Source: Nocardioides furvisabuli (GTDB lineage: Bacteria > Actinomycetota > Actinomycetes > Propionibacteriales > Nocardioidaceae). From it: 64,000 nucleotides of DNA. The first letter of the stretch is position 1. Every line of letters starts with the position of its first letter. The notes below the pieces were generated by a model that worked only from the letters and a program-made list of their open reading frames with translations, did not search any database and was not told where the DNA came from. Location of the stretch: positions 186,001 through 250,000 of the forward strand of contig NZ_JAIGQB010000001.1 in assembly GCF_021083185.1 (NCBI RefSeq), given 5' to 3'. The position numbers were made by a program, and so were the translations under genes. Shown here in pieces: positions 16,207-23,730 of this stretch.

Positions 16207-16889
16207 CGTGGGTGACCGTCCTCGCCGCGGCTGCGGCCACCCTGTGCTGGCTGCCCCCGTCGGTGGCGCCTCCCCGGCAGCGCACCGTCGCCCGGCCCGG
16301 CGTGCGCCCTGTCGCCGTGGTCGGCGTCGCGCTCGCTGCCTGGCTCGTCGTCGGTGGTGTCGCCGGGGTGGTGGCCGCGGTCGTCGCCGCCTTCGGTGCC
16401 CGGCACGTGCTGGCCCGGGCCGAGTCGTCGGCCTCGCGCCGGGAGCGCGAGGAGGTGGAGCACTCGCTGCCGCACCTCGTCGCCCTCTTCGCCTCCACGC
16501 TGCGCGCGGGCGCCGAACCCGTCTCCGGGCTGGCCCGGGTCTGCATGGCGATGCCCGGTCCTACGGCCGAGCGCCTGGCGCCCGTCGTCGAGCGCTCGCG
16601 GTGGGGCGCGTCGGCCGCCGACGCCTGGGACACCCTCGCCCGCGACCCCGCGCTCGCGCCGCTGGCCCGCACGATGGTGCGCTCCCAGGCCTCCGGCGCC
16701 TCGGTCGTGCAGGCCGTCGAGCGACTGGCCGACGAGCTCGAGCGCGAGTCGCTGGCCCGCGCCGAGGACGCCGCCCGCAAGGTCGGGGTGTCGGCCGCGG
16801 TCCCGCTGGGGGTGTGCCTGCTGCCGGCCTTCCTGCTGCTCGGCGTGGTGCCGACCGTCGCCTCGCTCTTCGCCACGGTGGCCCCGTGA
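16203..16889 (+). CDS. tadC: Tad secretion system inner-membrane protein TadC
   Basis: 228 residues, ATG overlapping the tadB stop (ATGA). The N-terminus has two hydrophobic stretches. A T2SSF domain follows (EVEHSLPHLVALFASTLRAGAEPVSGLARV; VRSQASGASVVQAVERLADELERES) with a C-terminal membrane span (VGVSAAVPLGVCLLPAFLLLGVVPTVASLF). It completes the TadB/TadC platform. A 140-nt gap with a hairpin separates it from the pilin gene, so pilin mRNA level may be set separately. Confidence 0.87.
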   Translation: MTWVTVLAAAAATLCWLPPSVAPPRQRTVARPGVRPVAVVGVALAAWLVVGGVAGVVAAVVAAFGARHVLARAESSASRREREEVEHSLPHLVALFASTLRAGAEPVSGLARVCMAMPGPTAERLAPVVERSRWGASAADAWDTLARDPALAPLARTMVRSQASGASVVQAVERLADELERESLARAEDAARKVGVSAAVPLGVCLLPAFLLLGVVPTVASLFATVAP

Positions 16890-16992
16890 CGGGCCGTCTT
16901 CCGTCCACATGCCGCCCCGGGACGTCGCGATCCACAGGCCCGGGACCGGACGGGTGCGCGGGTCCGCTCGGGCGCCCGAGGGTGGAGGCAGC

Positions 16993-17011
16993 GGGGCTCA
17001 TCGGGAGCCCC
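16993..17011 (+). promoter_or_regulatory. Hairpin just upstream of the pilin ribosome site
   Basis: GGGGCTC (16993-16999), loop ATCGG, GAGCCCC (17005-17011) makes a 7-bp GC-rich stem 10 nt before GGGGAAG, the pilin ribosome-binding site. In this position it may attenuate transcription from tadC or protect the pilin mRNA 5' end after processing. Confidence 0.45.
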
Positions 17012-17029
17012 GGGACGACAGGGGAAGCG

Positions 17030-17203
17030 ATGAAGATCCGACGCCACGACGAGTCCGGCATCACCACGGCGGAGTACGCCGTGGGAACGGCTGCCGGGGC
17101 CGGTTTCGCGGGACTGCTCTACACGCTGCTGACCGGTCGCTTCGGCGACCAGCTGCTCGAGCGGCTCTTCGACCACGTCATGGGCCTGCTGGGCATCGGC
17201 TGA
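17030..17203 (+). CDS. Flp-like pilin (DUF4244), 57 aa
   Basis: 57-residue pilin-like protein. The short basic leader ends in Gly, followed by ITTAEYAVGTAAGAGFAGLLY: Gly(-1), Glu(+5) and a hydrophobic helix, the type IVb prepilin processing signature. Ribosome site GGGGAAG 3-8 nt upstream of the ATG. It is the probable structural subunit of the pilus built by the ssd-tadABC machine. Corresponds in position and size to the mycobacterial DUF4244 gene of the same cluster. Its TGA shares its last base with the tadE-like ATG. No prepilin peptidase gene lies in this window. Confidence 0.85.
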   Translation: MKIRRHDESGITTAEYAVGTAAGAGFAGLLYTLLTGRFGDQLLERLFDHVMGLLGIG

Positions 17204-17565
17204 TGGGGAGGCGGGCTCGGTGCGAGAGAGGGTCGGCCACCGCCGAGCTCGCCCTCGGCATTCCGCTGCTCGTCGCGCTGACCGCCGGGCTGGTGTGGAT
17301 GCTGGCCCTCGGCGCGGCCCAGGTGCGGGTGATCGACGCCTCGCGGGAGGCGGCGCGCGCCGTGGCGCGGGGTGACGACGCCTCCTCGGCGCGGGCGGTG
17401 GCGCTCCGCATCGCCCCCAACGGGGCCCGGGTGAGCGTGGAGGAGGGTGCCGGCCAGGTCGAGGTCACCACGAGCGTCCGGGTGGCAGGCCCGGGAGGGC
17501 TGCTCAGCGCACTGCCGGGCGTCACGGTGTCGGCCGACGCGGTGGCGCTGGCGGAGGCGTCGTGA
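17203..17565 (+). CDS. TadE-like pseudopilin
   Basis: 120 residues. After a short basic head ending in RGS it reads ATAELALGIPLLVALTAGLVWMLAL, giving Gly(-1) and Glu(+5) of a pseudopilin processing site and one N-terminal hydrophobic helix. QVRVIDASREAARAVARG is the typical TadE continuation. Predicted to be cleaved and to act as a minor subunit of the Tad apparatus. It overlaps the next gene by GTGA. Confidence 0.85.
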   Translation: MGRRARCERGSATAELALGIPLLVALTAGLVWMLALGAAQVRVIDASREAARAVARGDDASSARAVALRIAPNGARVSVEEGAGQVEVTTSVRVAGPGGLLSALPGVTVSADAVALAEAS

Positions 17566-17909
17566 GGGCGACCGGATGGTCGCGCCGCGACACCGGCGCC
17601 GCGACGGTCCTCGTGGTGGCGATGGCGGCGGTGCTGATGTTCGTCGCGACCGGGCTCGCCGCCGCGGGAGGTCTGGTGACCGCGCAACGGCAGGCACAGG
17701 CGGCCGCCGACCTGGCCGCCCTGGGCGGGGCCGACCACCCGGCGACGGCGTGCGCCGCAGCCGCCCGGGTCGCCGCAGCCAACGCGGCCTCCCTCGACCG
17801 GTGCCAGGTGGTGGGGCGTGAGGTCACGGTCGCGGTCTCCGTTCCCGGACCACGGGTGCCGTGGCGCGACGTGCGGGTCAGCGCGGAGGCCCGGGCCGGT
17901 CCGGGGTAG
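17562..17909 (+). CDS. Rv3654c-like secreted/pseudopilin-like protein of the tad cluster
   Basis: 115 residues, GTG start overlapping the tadE stop. A basic head followed by Gly and AATVLVVAMAAVLMFVATGLAAAGGLV is a single hydrophobic helix; QAQAAADLAALGGA follows, typical of TadE/TadG-related Flp-associated proteins. The Glu at +5 is absent, so processing by a prepilin peptidase is uncertain. Two Cys in the exported part may form a disulfide. Last gene of the tad operon; it corresponds in place to mycobacterial Rv3654c. Confidence 0.75.
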   Translation: MRATGWSRRDTGAATVLVVAMAAVLMFVATGLAAAGGLVTAQRQAQAAADLAALGGADHPATACAAAARVAAANAASLDRCQVVGREVTVAVSVPGPRVPWRDVRVSAEARAGPG

Positions 17910-17914
17910 GCCCC

Positions 17915-18217
17915 TCAGACGGTGTCGCGCTCGGGGCCGTCGTCGCGGCGCTCGGCCTCGGCGCGCTCGAGCTTCTCGTTGAGCTTGGTCAGCTCCTTGC
18001 GCTCCTTGCGGTGCGCGAGGCTGCGGCGGGTGCCCCACTTGAGGATCGAGAAGCCCCACAGGATGGCCGCGCCCGCGGCGACGCCGACGAAGAACGACTC
18101 GAGCGTGGTGACGTCGAAGCCCAGCAGCTCACCATCCGACCCGGGCTCGCTGACGAAGACGGCAGAGATGATCGCGATGCCGCCGAGGATCAGCAGGCCC
18201 AGACCGAGGATCACCAT
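17915..18217 (-). CDS. Small two-helix membrane protein, function unknown
   Basis: 100 residues. Hydrophobic segments at about 1-22 (MVILGLGLLILGGIAIISAVFV) and 38-60 (SFFVGVAAGAAILWGFSILKWG) are followed by a charged helix rich in Lys, Glu and Arg (HRKERKELTKLNEKLERAEAERRD), probably a coiled coil in the cytoplasm. Convergent with the tad operon, 5 nt between stops, and upstream of the helicase stop on the same strand. No family recognised; membrane-anchored coiled-coil proteins of this type are common in actinobacteria. Confidence 0.72.
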   Translation of the reverse strand: MVILGLGLLILGGIAIISAVFVSEPGSDGELLGFDVTTLESFFVGVAAGAAILWGFSILKWGTRRSLAHRKERKELTKLNEKLERAEAERRDDGPERDTV

Positions 18218-18232
18218 GCCGCGAATCTAGCG

Positions 18233-20575
18233 TCATTCCTCCTCGTGGGGCGCACCCGCGAGGAGGGCATCGAGCAGGGCGATGGCGCCGGGCTTGTCGA
18301 GGGGATTGTTCTGGTTGCCGCACTTCGGCGACTGGATGCACGACGGGCACCCGCTCGCGCACTCGCAGCTCGCGATCGCCTCGCGGGTGGCTGAGAGCCA
18401 CGCGAGCGCCGTCCGGAAGCCCCGCTCGGCGAAACCGGCGCCGCCCGGGTGGCCGTCGTACACGAAGACGGTGAGCAGGCCCGTGTCGGCGTGACGCGCG
18501 GTCGAGACCCCTCCGATGTCCCAGCGGTCGCACGTGGCGAAGAGGGGCAGGAGGCCGATCGAGCAGTGCTCGGCGGCGTGCGCCGCGCCCGGCACGTCGA
18601 GCAGCGGGACACCCGACTCGGTGACCACGTCGTCGGGGACCGTCCACCAGACCGCGCTCGTGCGCAGGGTCCGCTCGGGCAGGTCGAGCGGCTCCTCGGC
18701 GAGCACCTCCCCGCCGGGCTGGCGGCGCTTGAGGAAGGACACGACCCGGTGCGACACGTCGACCTCGCCGAGCGCGAGCTCGCAGCCACCCCACGACCGG
18801 CGCTCGTGGGTGGCCACGATGCTGATGTCGGTGGTCTCGCGCGCCGTGGTGCTGTACGCCGGCTCGTCGCGGCGCATCGTCGCCACGTGGTGCTCGAGAT
18901 CGAGCTCCTCGACCAGCCAGGTCTCGCCCTGGTGGACGTAGACGGCGCCCGGGTGCGCCTGGTTGTGCGCGCCGCCGGCGTCGACCGTGCCGACCACGCG
19001 GCCGGTGCCGGCCTCGATGAGCTGCACCGGCGAGCCGCCCGCCGAGCGGATGTCGGCGAGGTCGGCCGCGCGGCCGGAGTCGGTCCAGAACCACCCGCGC
19101 GGGCGCCGCCGCAGGAGCCCGAGCCCGACGAGCTGGTCCAGGACCTCGCGCGCCGTCGGCCCGAAGAGCGGCAGGTCCACCTCGGTGAGGGGCGCCTCCT
19201 GCGCCGCCGCGCACAGGTGCGGGCCCATGACGTGCGGGTTCGACGGGTCGAAGACCGACGCCTCCACCGGCGCCCCGATCAGCATCTCGGGGTGGGTGAC
19301 GAGGTAGGTGTCGAGCGGGTCGTCCTTGGCCACCAGCACGCCGAGCGCGTCCTGCGCACCGCGGCCGGCGCGCCCGACCTGCTGCCAGAAGGCAGCGCGG
19401 GTGCCGGGGAAGCCGGCGATCAGGACGGCGTCGAGGCCGCTGATGTCGATGCCGAGCTCGAGGGCGTTGGTGGCGGCGAGCCCGACGAGGTCGCCGCGCC
19501 TCAGCGCCGACTCCAGTGCCCGACGCTCCTCGGGGAGGTAGCCGCCGCGGTAGGCCGCGACCCGTCCCGGCAGCGACGGGTCGACCTCGGCGAGCAGCCC
19601 GGCCGCCGTCAGTGCCACCTGCTCGGCGCCGCGGCGCGATCGGATGAAGGCCAGGGTGCGCACGTCCTCGGCGACCAGGTCCGCCAGGAGGTCGGCGACC
19701 TCGGACGACGCGGCGCGCCGCACCGGGGCGCCGTTCTCACCGGCGTGCGAGGTGAAGGGCGGCTCCCACAGCAGCAGCGACACCGTGCCGCGCGGTGAGT
19801 CGTCACGGGTCAACGCGACGACGTCGAGCCCGGTCAGCCGCGCCGCGGTCACCTCCGGTTGCGCGACGGTGGCCGAGGCGAGCACGAAGGTCGGGTGCGC
19901 GCCGTACATCGCGCACACCCGTCGCAACCGCCGCAGCACGTGCGAGACGTGCGCGCCGAAGACCCCGCGGTAGTGGTGGCACTCGTCGACCACGACGTAC
20001 GTCACCGACCCGAGCAGCCGCGCCCAGCGGTGGTGCGAGGGCAGCAACGACCGGTGCAGCATGTCGGGGTTCGTCAGGACGTACTCGGCGTGGTCGCGGG
20101 TCCAGTCCCGCTCCTCGCGCGAGCTGTCGCCGTCGTGCGCGGAGAGGCGTACGTCGAGGCGCAGCGACTCCAGGCCCGCGAGCTGGTCGTGCGCCAGCGC
20201 CTTCGTCGGCGCGAGGTAGAGCACCGAGGCGCCCCGCTCGCCGCGGGGACCACGGGCCGCGCGGATCGCGGAGAGCGCCGGCACCTGGTAGGCCAGCGAC
20301 TTCCCGGACGCGGTTCCGGTGGCGACGATGACGTGGTCGCCGGCGTGGGCGGCGTCGGCGGCGACGACCTGGTGGCGCCACGGACGGGCCACGCCCTGGG
20401 CGGCGAACGCACCGCGTACGTCGTCGGGCACCCAGTCCGGCCAGTCCTCGTGGACCGCTTCCCGGGCGGGCAGCACCTCGAGGTGCTGAAGCCGTTCCTC
20501 GCGACCCGGCACCCCCGTGAGCCGTCGGACGAGCTCGTCGACCGGGGGCAGCGCGCGGAGTGGGGACTGGCTCAC
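18233..20575 (-). CDS. DEAD/DEAH helicase with MrfA-type zinc domain (YprA/MrfA-like)
   Basis: 780 residues from GTG 20575. Superfamily 2 helicase: Q-like upstream region, Walker [12 protein letters not shown] near residue 90, [14 protein letters not shown] box in [17 protein letters not shown], and motif [12 protein letters not shown]-terminal DUF1998/MZB domain with [10 protein letters not shown] and a fourth Cys in PKCGN, the zinc set of Bacillus MrfA (YprA), which repairs mitomycin-type DNA damage with its partner MrfB. No exonuclease partner gene is adjacent. It stands in the same place in mycobacteria and Streptomyces, divergent from the bldG-type gene with 178 nt between starts. A repair role is inferred from the family. 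Confidence 0.88.
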   Translation of the reverse strand: MSQSPLRALPPVDELVRRLTGVPGREERLQHLEVLPAREAVHEDWPDWVPDDVRGAFAAQGVARPWRHQVVAADAAHAGDHVIVATGTASGKSLAYQVPALSAIRAARGPRGERGASVLYLAPTKALAHDQLAGLESLRLDVRLSAHDGDSSREERDWTRDHAEYVLTNPDMLHRSLLPSHHRWARLLGSVTYVVVDECHHYRGVFGAHVSHVLRRLRRVCAMYGAHPTFVLASATVAQPEVTAARLTGLDVVALTRDDSPRGTVSLLLWEPPFTSHAGENGAPVRRAASSEVADLLADLVAEDVRTLAFIRSRRGAEQVALTAAGLLAEVDPSLPGRVAAYRGGYLPEERRALESALRRGDLVGLAATNALELGIDISGLDAVLIAGFPGTRAAFWQQVGRAGRGAQDALGVLVAKDDPLDTYLVTHPEMLIGAPVEASVFDPSNPHVMGPHLCAAAQEAPLTEVDLPLFGPTAREVLDQLVGLGLLRRRPRGWFWTDSGRAADLADIRSAGGSPVQLIEAGTGRVVGTVDAGGAHNQAHPGAVYVHQGETWLVEELDLEHHVATMRRDEPAYSTTARETTDISIVATHERRSWGGCELALGEVDVSHRVVSFLKRRQPGGEVLAEEPLDLPERTLRTSAVWWTVPDDVVTESGVPLLDVPGAAHAAEHCSIGLLPLFATCDRWDIGGVSTARHADTGLLTVFVYDGHPGGAGFAERGFRTALAWLSATREAIASCECASGCPSCIQSPKCGNQNNPLDKPGAIALLDALLAGAPHEEE

Positions 20576-20753
20576 CCACGCAGTCTGGCAAACGCCTGGG
20601 ACGGTGAGCGGTGGAGTGTGGCCCGTCCCCAAGTGCAGGGGAGTCCTGCGCAACCCTTGTGACTCGTGGTTTGATACGACCCGGAAAGAAAAAGGGGCAC
20701 TCGCGTGCCCGCAGGCGCACTGTCCGAACGAGTTCGGGGACCGGGGAGCAGTC

Positions 20754-21086
20754 GTGGATCTCACCCTTGCTACGCGCGAGGTGGACGGCCGCGCCGTCGT
20801 GGCCGTCGGCGGGGAGATCGACGTCTACACCGCACCCAAGCTGCGCGACTGCATCACCGACCTCGTCGGCGCCGGCACCTACGACATCGTCATCGACCTC
20901 GAGGCCGTCGAGTTCCTCGACTCCACCGGCCTCGGCGTGCTCGTCGGGGGGCTGAAGAAGGTCCGCGCCCACGACGGCTCGCTCGACCTGGTCTGCACCC
21001 AGGAGCGCCTGCTCAAGATTTTCCGCATCACCGGCCTGGCGAAGGTCTTCGTCATCCACGACGCCGTCGGCGCGTCCGGCGCCTGA
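20754..21086 (+). CDS. bldG: BldG-like STAS anti-sigma factor antagonist
   Basis: 110 residues from GTG 20754, ribosome site GGGGAG 5-10 nt upstream. STAS fold with [14 protein letters not shown] and the phosphorylatable serine in [21 protein letters not shown]. The C-terminal [19 protein letters not shown] is almost the BldG sequence as remembered from Streptomyces. There BldG binds anti-sigma factors and controls stress and developmental sigma factors, and its gene is followed by an anti-sigma gene. Here a terminator and then hppA follow, with no anti-sigma kinase gene. A good candidate for the switch controlling the stress-type promoters at 54.8-63.5 kb, though that link is inference. Confidence 0.9.
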   Translation: MDLTLATREVDGRAVVAVGGEIDVYTAPKLRDCITDLVGAGTYDIVIDLEAVEFLDSTGLGVLVGGLKKVRAHDGSLDLVCTQERLLKIFRITGLAKVFVIHDAVGASGA

Positions 21087-21109
21087 CGCCGCCCCTGCGC
21101 TTGCACCTC

Positions 21110-21136
21110 CCCCTCCAAGCAGGTTCGGAGGGGTTT
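21110..21136 (+). terminator. Intrinsic terminator after the bldG-like gene
   Basis: CCCCTCC (21110-21116) pairs with GGAGGGG (21127-21133), 10-nt loop, followed by TTTG. It separates the STAS gene from hppA and shows that no anti-sigma gene is co-transcribed. Confidence 0.75.
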
Positions 21137-21161
21137 GTCGTGCTCCGGTCCAGTTGCGCAG

Positions 21162-21177
21162 TGTGGCGTAGGTCACG
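21162..21177. promoter_or_regulatory. CRP-like site 1 upstream of hppA
   Basis: TGTGG-N6-TCACG matches the CRP/GlxR-type palindrome TGTGA-N6-TCACA at 8 of 10 positions. Its centre is 22 bp (two helical turns) upstream of site 2. Confidence 0.45.
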
Positions 21178-21183
21178 CCGCCA

Positions 21184-21199
21184 CGTGATCTGGGTCACG
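21184..21199. promoter_or_regulatory. CRP-like site 2 upstream of hppA
   Basis: CGTGA-N6-TCACG has perfect GTGA/TCAC arms at the CRP spacing. It lies 56 bp upstream of the hppA ATG and just before a TAGACT that could serve as a -10 element (21206-21211). Two phased sites suggest control of hppA by a cAMP-receptor or other CRP/FNR-family regulator. Confidence 0.5.
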
Positions 21200-21254
21200 T
21201 CTGCGTAGACTCCGGCGCGTTCGAGGTTGACGTATCAGTCCTAGGAGGACGCGC

Positions 21255-23582
21255 ATGACGGGGATCCTGCCCGCGCTCGTGAAGCCGGAGCTCGAAGGCA
21301 CCAACCTGGTCCTGGTCGTCGTCGTCGCCCTGATCGCGCTCGGCGCGCTCGGGATGGCCGCGATGTTCAGGTCGCAGGTGTTGGCCGCCGGCGAAGGCAC
21401 CGACAGCATGAAGACCATCGCCCAGGCCGTGCAGGAAGGCGCCAACGCCTACCTGACCCGGCAGTTCCGGACCCTTGCCATCTTCGCGGCGATCGCGTTC
21501 TTCGCGCTGCTCGTGCTGCCGGCCGACGACATGACCGTGCGGATCTTCCGATCGGTGTTCTTCATCGTCGGCGCAGGCTTCTCGGCAGCCGTGGGCTATC
21601 TCGGGATGAACCTCGCGGTCCGCGCCAACCTGCGCGTCGCGGCAGCCGCCGAGTCCACCGGCCGCGAGCCGGCGATGACGATCGGCCTGCGCACCGGGGC
21701 GATGGTCGGCATGCTCACCGTGGGCCTCGGCCTGCTGGGCGCCAGCCTCGTCGTGCTGTTCTTCCAGGCCTCGGCGCCCGAGGTGCTCGAGGGCTTCGGC
21801 TTCGGCGCGGCGCTGCTCGCCATGTTCATGCGCGTCGGTGGCGGCATCTTCACCAAGGCCGCCGACGTCGGCGCCGACCTGGTCGGCAAGGTCGAGCAGG
21901 GCATCCCCGAGGACGACCCGCGCAACGCCGCGACCATCGCCGACAACGTGGGCGACAACGTCGGCGACTGCGCCGGCATGGCCGCCGACCTCTTCGAGTC
22001 GTACGCCGTCACGCTGGTCGCCGCGCTGATCCTCGGCTCGCAGGCCTTCGGAGACAAGGGCCTGGTGTTCCCGCTGCTGATCCCTGCCATCGGTGCCCTC
22101 ACCGCGGTCGCGGGCGTCTACCTGACGAAGCCCAAGGCTGACGAGAACGGGCTGACGACGATCAACAAGTCGTTCTACATCTCCTCGGGCATCGCCGCGG
22201 TGGCGAGCGTCGTGCTGTCCTACCTCTACCTGCCGAGCAGCTTCTCGGAGTTCACGAACATCGCCGCCGACCTCACGAGCGCCGACGGTGACCCCCGCTT
22301 CATCGCCGCCTCCGCAGTGGTCATCGGCATCGTGATGTCGGCCGGCATCCTGGCCCTCACCGGCTACTACACCGGCACCGAGTACCGCCCGGTCAAGGAC
22401 GTCGGCAAGACCTCGATCACCGGTCCTGCCACCGTCATCCTGTCCGGGCTGTCGGTCGGTTTCGAGTCGGCGGTCTACACGACCCTCGTCATCGGTGCCG
22501 CGGTCTTCGGTGCCTACCTCCTCGGAGGCGCGGCGCTCACGGTGTCGCTGTTCGCCGTGGCCCTGGCCGGCTGCGGCCTGCTGACCACCGTCGGCGTCAT
22601 CGTCGCGATGGACACCTTCGGCCCGGTCTCCGACAACGCCCAGGGCATCGCCGAGATGTCGGGCGACGTCAGCCCCGCCGGCGCGCAGATCCTCACCGAG
22701 CTCGACGCGGTCGGCAACACCACCAAGGCCATCACCAAGGGCATCGCGATCGCGACGGCCGTGCTCGCCGCGACCGCGCTGTTCGGCTCGTACGCCACGT
22801 CGGTGTTCGAGTCGCTGGCCGAGGCCAACGTCGGCCTCGACGAGGCCTACCTGCTGGACTTCAGCGTCTTCAACCCGGCGGTCATCGTCGGCGTGCTGCT
22901 GGGTGCGGCCGTGGTGTTCCTCTTCTCCGGCCTCGCCATCAACGCGGTCGCCCGCGCTGCCGGCGCGGTCGTGATGGAGGTCCGCCGCCAGTTCCGCGAG
23001 ATCCCCGGCATCATGGAGGGCACCGGTCGTCCGGAGTACGGCAAGGTCGTCGACATCGTCACCAAGGACTCGCTGCGCGAGCTCGTGACGCCCGGCATCC
23101 TGGCCGTCCTGGCGCCGATCGCCGTGGGCTTCGGCCTCGGTGCGACCGCCCTGGCCGGCTTCCTCGCCGGGGCCATCGGCACCGGCACCCTGATGGCTGT
23201 TTTCCTGGCCAACGCCGGTGGTGCGTGGGACAACGCCAAGAAGCTGGTCGAGGACGGCCACCACGGTGGCAAGGGCTCGGCCGCCCACGAGGCGACGATC
23301 ATCGGTGACACCGTCGGTGACCCGTTCAAGGACACCGCCGGCCCGGCCATCAACCCGCTGATCAAGGTGATGAACCTCGTCTCGCTGCTCATCGCGAGCG
23401 CGGTCGTCTCCCTGAGCGTCGGCGACGACCAGAACGACGCGCTCCGCATCGTGATCGCGCTGGTCGCGGTCGCGTTCATCGCGGGCGCGGTGGTCGTGTC
23501 CAAGCGGCGCGAGGTGGTGATCTCCGACGACGGCGACAACGCCGGCTCGTCGTCGTTCACCCCGCACCCCGACCACGCCTGA
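21255..23582 (+). CDS. hppA: Membrane proton-pumping pyrophosphatase (K+-independent type)
   Basis: 775 residues with about 16 hydrophobic helices, cytoplasmic membrane. Hydrolyses PPi to pump H+. Catalytic loops are visible: KAADVGADLVGKVEQGIPEDDPRN, then NVGDNVGDCAGMAADLFESY, DNAQGIAEMSG, and near the end GGAWDNAKKLVEDG and GDTVGDPFKDTAGPAINPL. The class-deciding motif is GNTTKAITKG (near residue 490): Lys in place of Ala marks the K+-independent H+-pumping subfamily. Strong AGGAGG 6 nt before the ATG. Preceded by two CRP-like sites and followed by strong hairpins, so it is monocistronic. Confidence 0.96.
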   Translation: MTGILPALVKPELEGTNLVLVVVVALIALGALGMAAMFRSQVLAAGEGTDSMKTIAQAVQEGANAYLTRQFRTLAIFAAIAFFALLVLPADDMTVRIFRSVFFIVGAGFSAAVGYLGMNLAVRANLRVAAAAESTGREPAMTIGLRTGAMVGMLTVGLGLLGASLVVLFFQASAPEVLEGFGFGAALLAMFMRVGGGIFTKAADVGADLVGKVEQGIPEDDPRNAATIADNVGDNVGDCAGMAADLFESYAVTLVAALILGSQAFGDKGLVFPLLIPAIGALTAVAGVYLTKPKADENGLTTINKSFYISSGIAAVASVVLSYLYLPSSFSEFTNIAADLTSADGDPRFIAASAVVIGIVMSAGILALTGYYTGTEYRPVKDVGKTSITGPATVILSGLSVGFESAVYTTLVIGAAVFGAYLLGGAALTVSLFAVALAGCGLLTTVGVIVAMDTFGPVSDNAQGIAEMSGDVSPAGAQILTELDAVGNTTKAITKGIAIATAVLAATALFGSYATSVFESLAEANVGLDEAYLLDFSVFNPAVIVGVLLGAAVVFLFSGLAINAVARAAGAVVMEVRRQFREIPGIMEGTGRPEYGKVVDIVTKDSLRELVTPGILAVLAPIAVGFGLGATALAGFLAGAIGTGTLMAVFLANAGGAWDNAKKLVEDGHHGGKGSAAHEATIIGDTVGDPFKDTAGPAINPLIKVMNLVSLLIASAVVSLSVGDDQNDALRIVIALVAVAFIAGAVVVSKRREVVISDDGDNAGSSSFTPHPDHA

Positions 23583-23608
23583 CGCGGCCGCGGCCCCTCG
23601 GTCGCGAT

Positions 23609-23668
23609 CCCCGGGTACCCGGGGAAACTGGAGCCTCACCCCCGAAACTTCGGGGGTGAGGCTCCAGT
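23609..23668 (+). terminator. Double hairpin terminator after hppA
   Basis: A 16-nt perfect palindrome (CCCCGGGTACCCGGGG, 23609-23624) is followed at once by a perfect 20-bp inverted repeat: 23627-23646 pairs with 23649-23668, starting ACTGGAGCC and ending GGCTCCAGT, with a tight GAAACTTC turn. Then CTTGAT. One of the strongest hairpins in the window; efficient for transcripts from either side. Confidence 0.8.
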
Positions 23669-23730
23669 CTTGATACGGAAGCCCCGGAGCGGAAGGCGAT
23701 CGGGCCGCGGCGGTCTGGGAGGCTGGCGCC

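Noticed and set aside
20724..20737. CCGAAC-GA-GTTCGG upstream of the bldG-like gene looked like an SOS box.
   Set aside because: The LexA site needs a 4-nt centre (GAAC-N4-GTTC); here the centre is 2 nt. It is not a LexA site, though it could be another operator or a weak hairpin.
23606..23624. GATCCCCGGGTACC resembles the BamHI-SmaI-KpnI polylinker of cloning vectors, near a GCGGCCGC (NotI-like) site.
   Set aside because: The sequence continues as a perfect genomic palindrome followed by a strong 20-bp terminator, flanking genes are in their conserved order, and no other vector sequence is present. Chance in a GC-rich hairpin.
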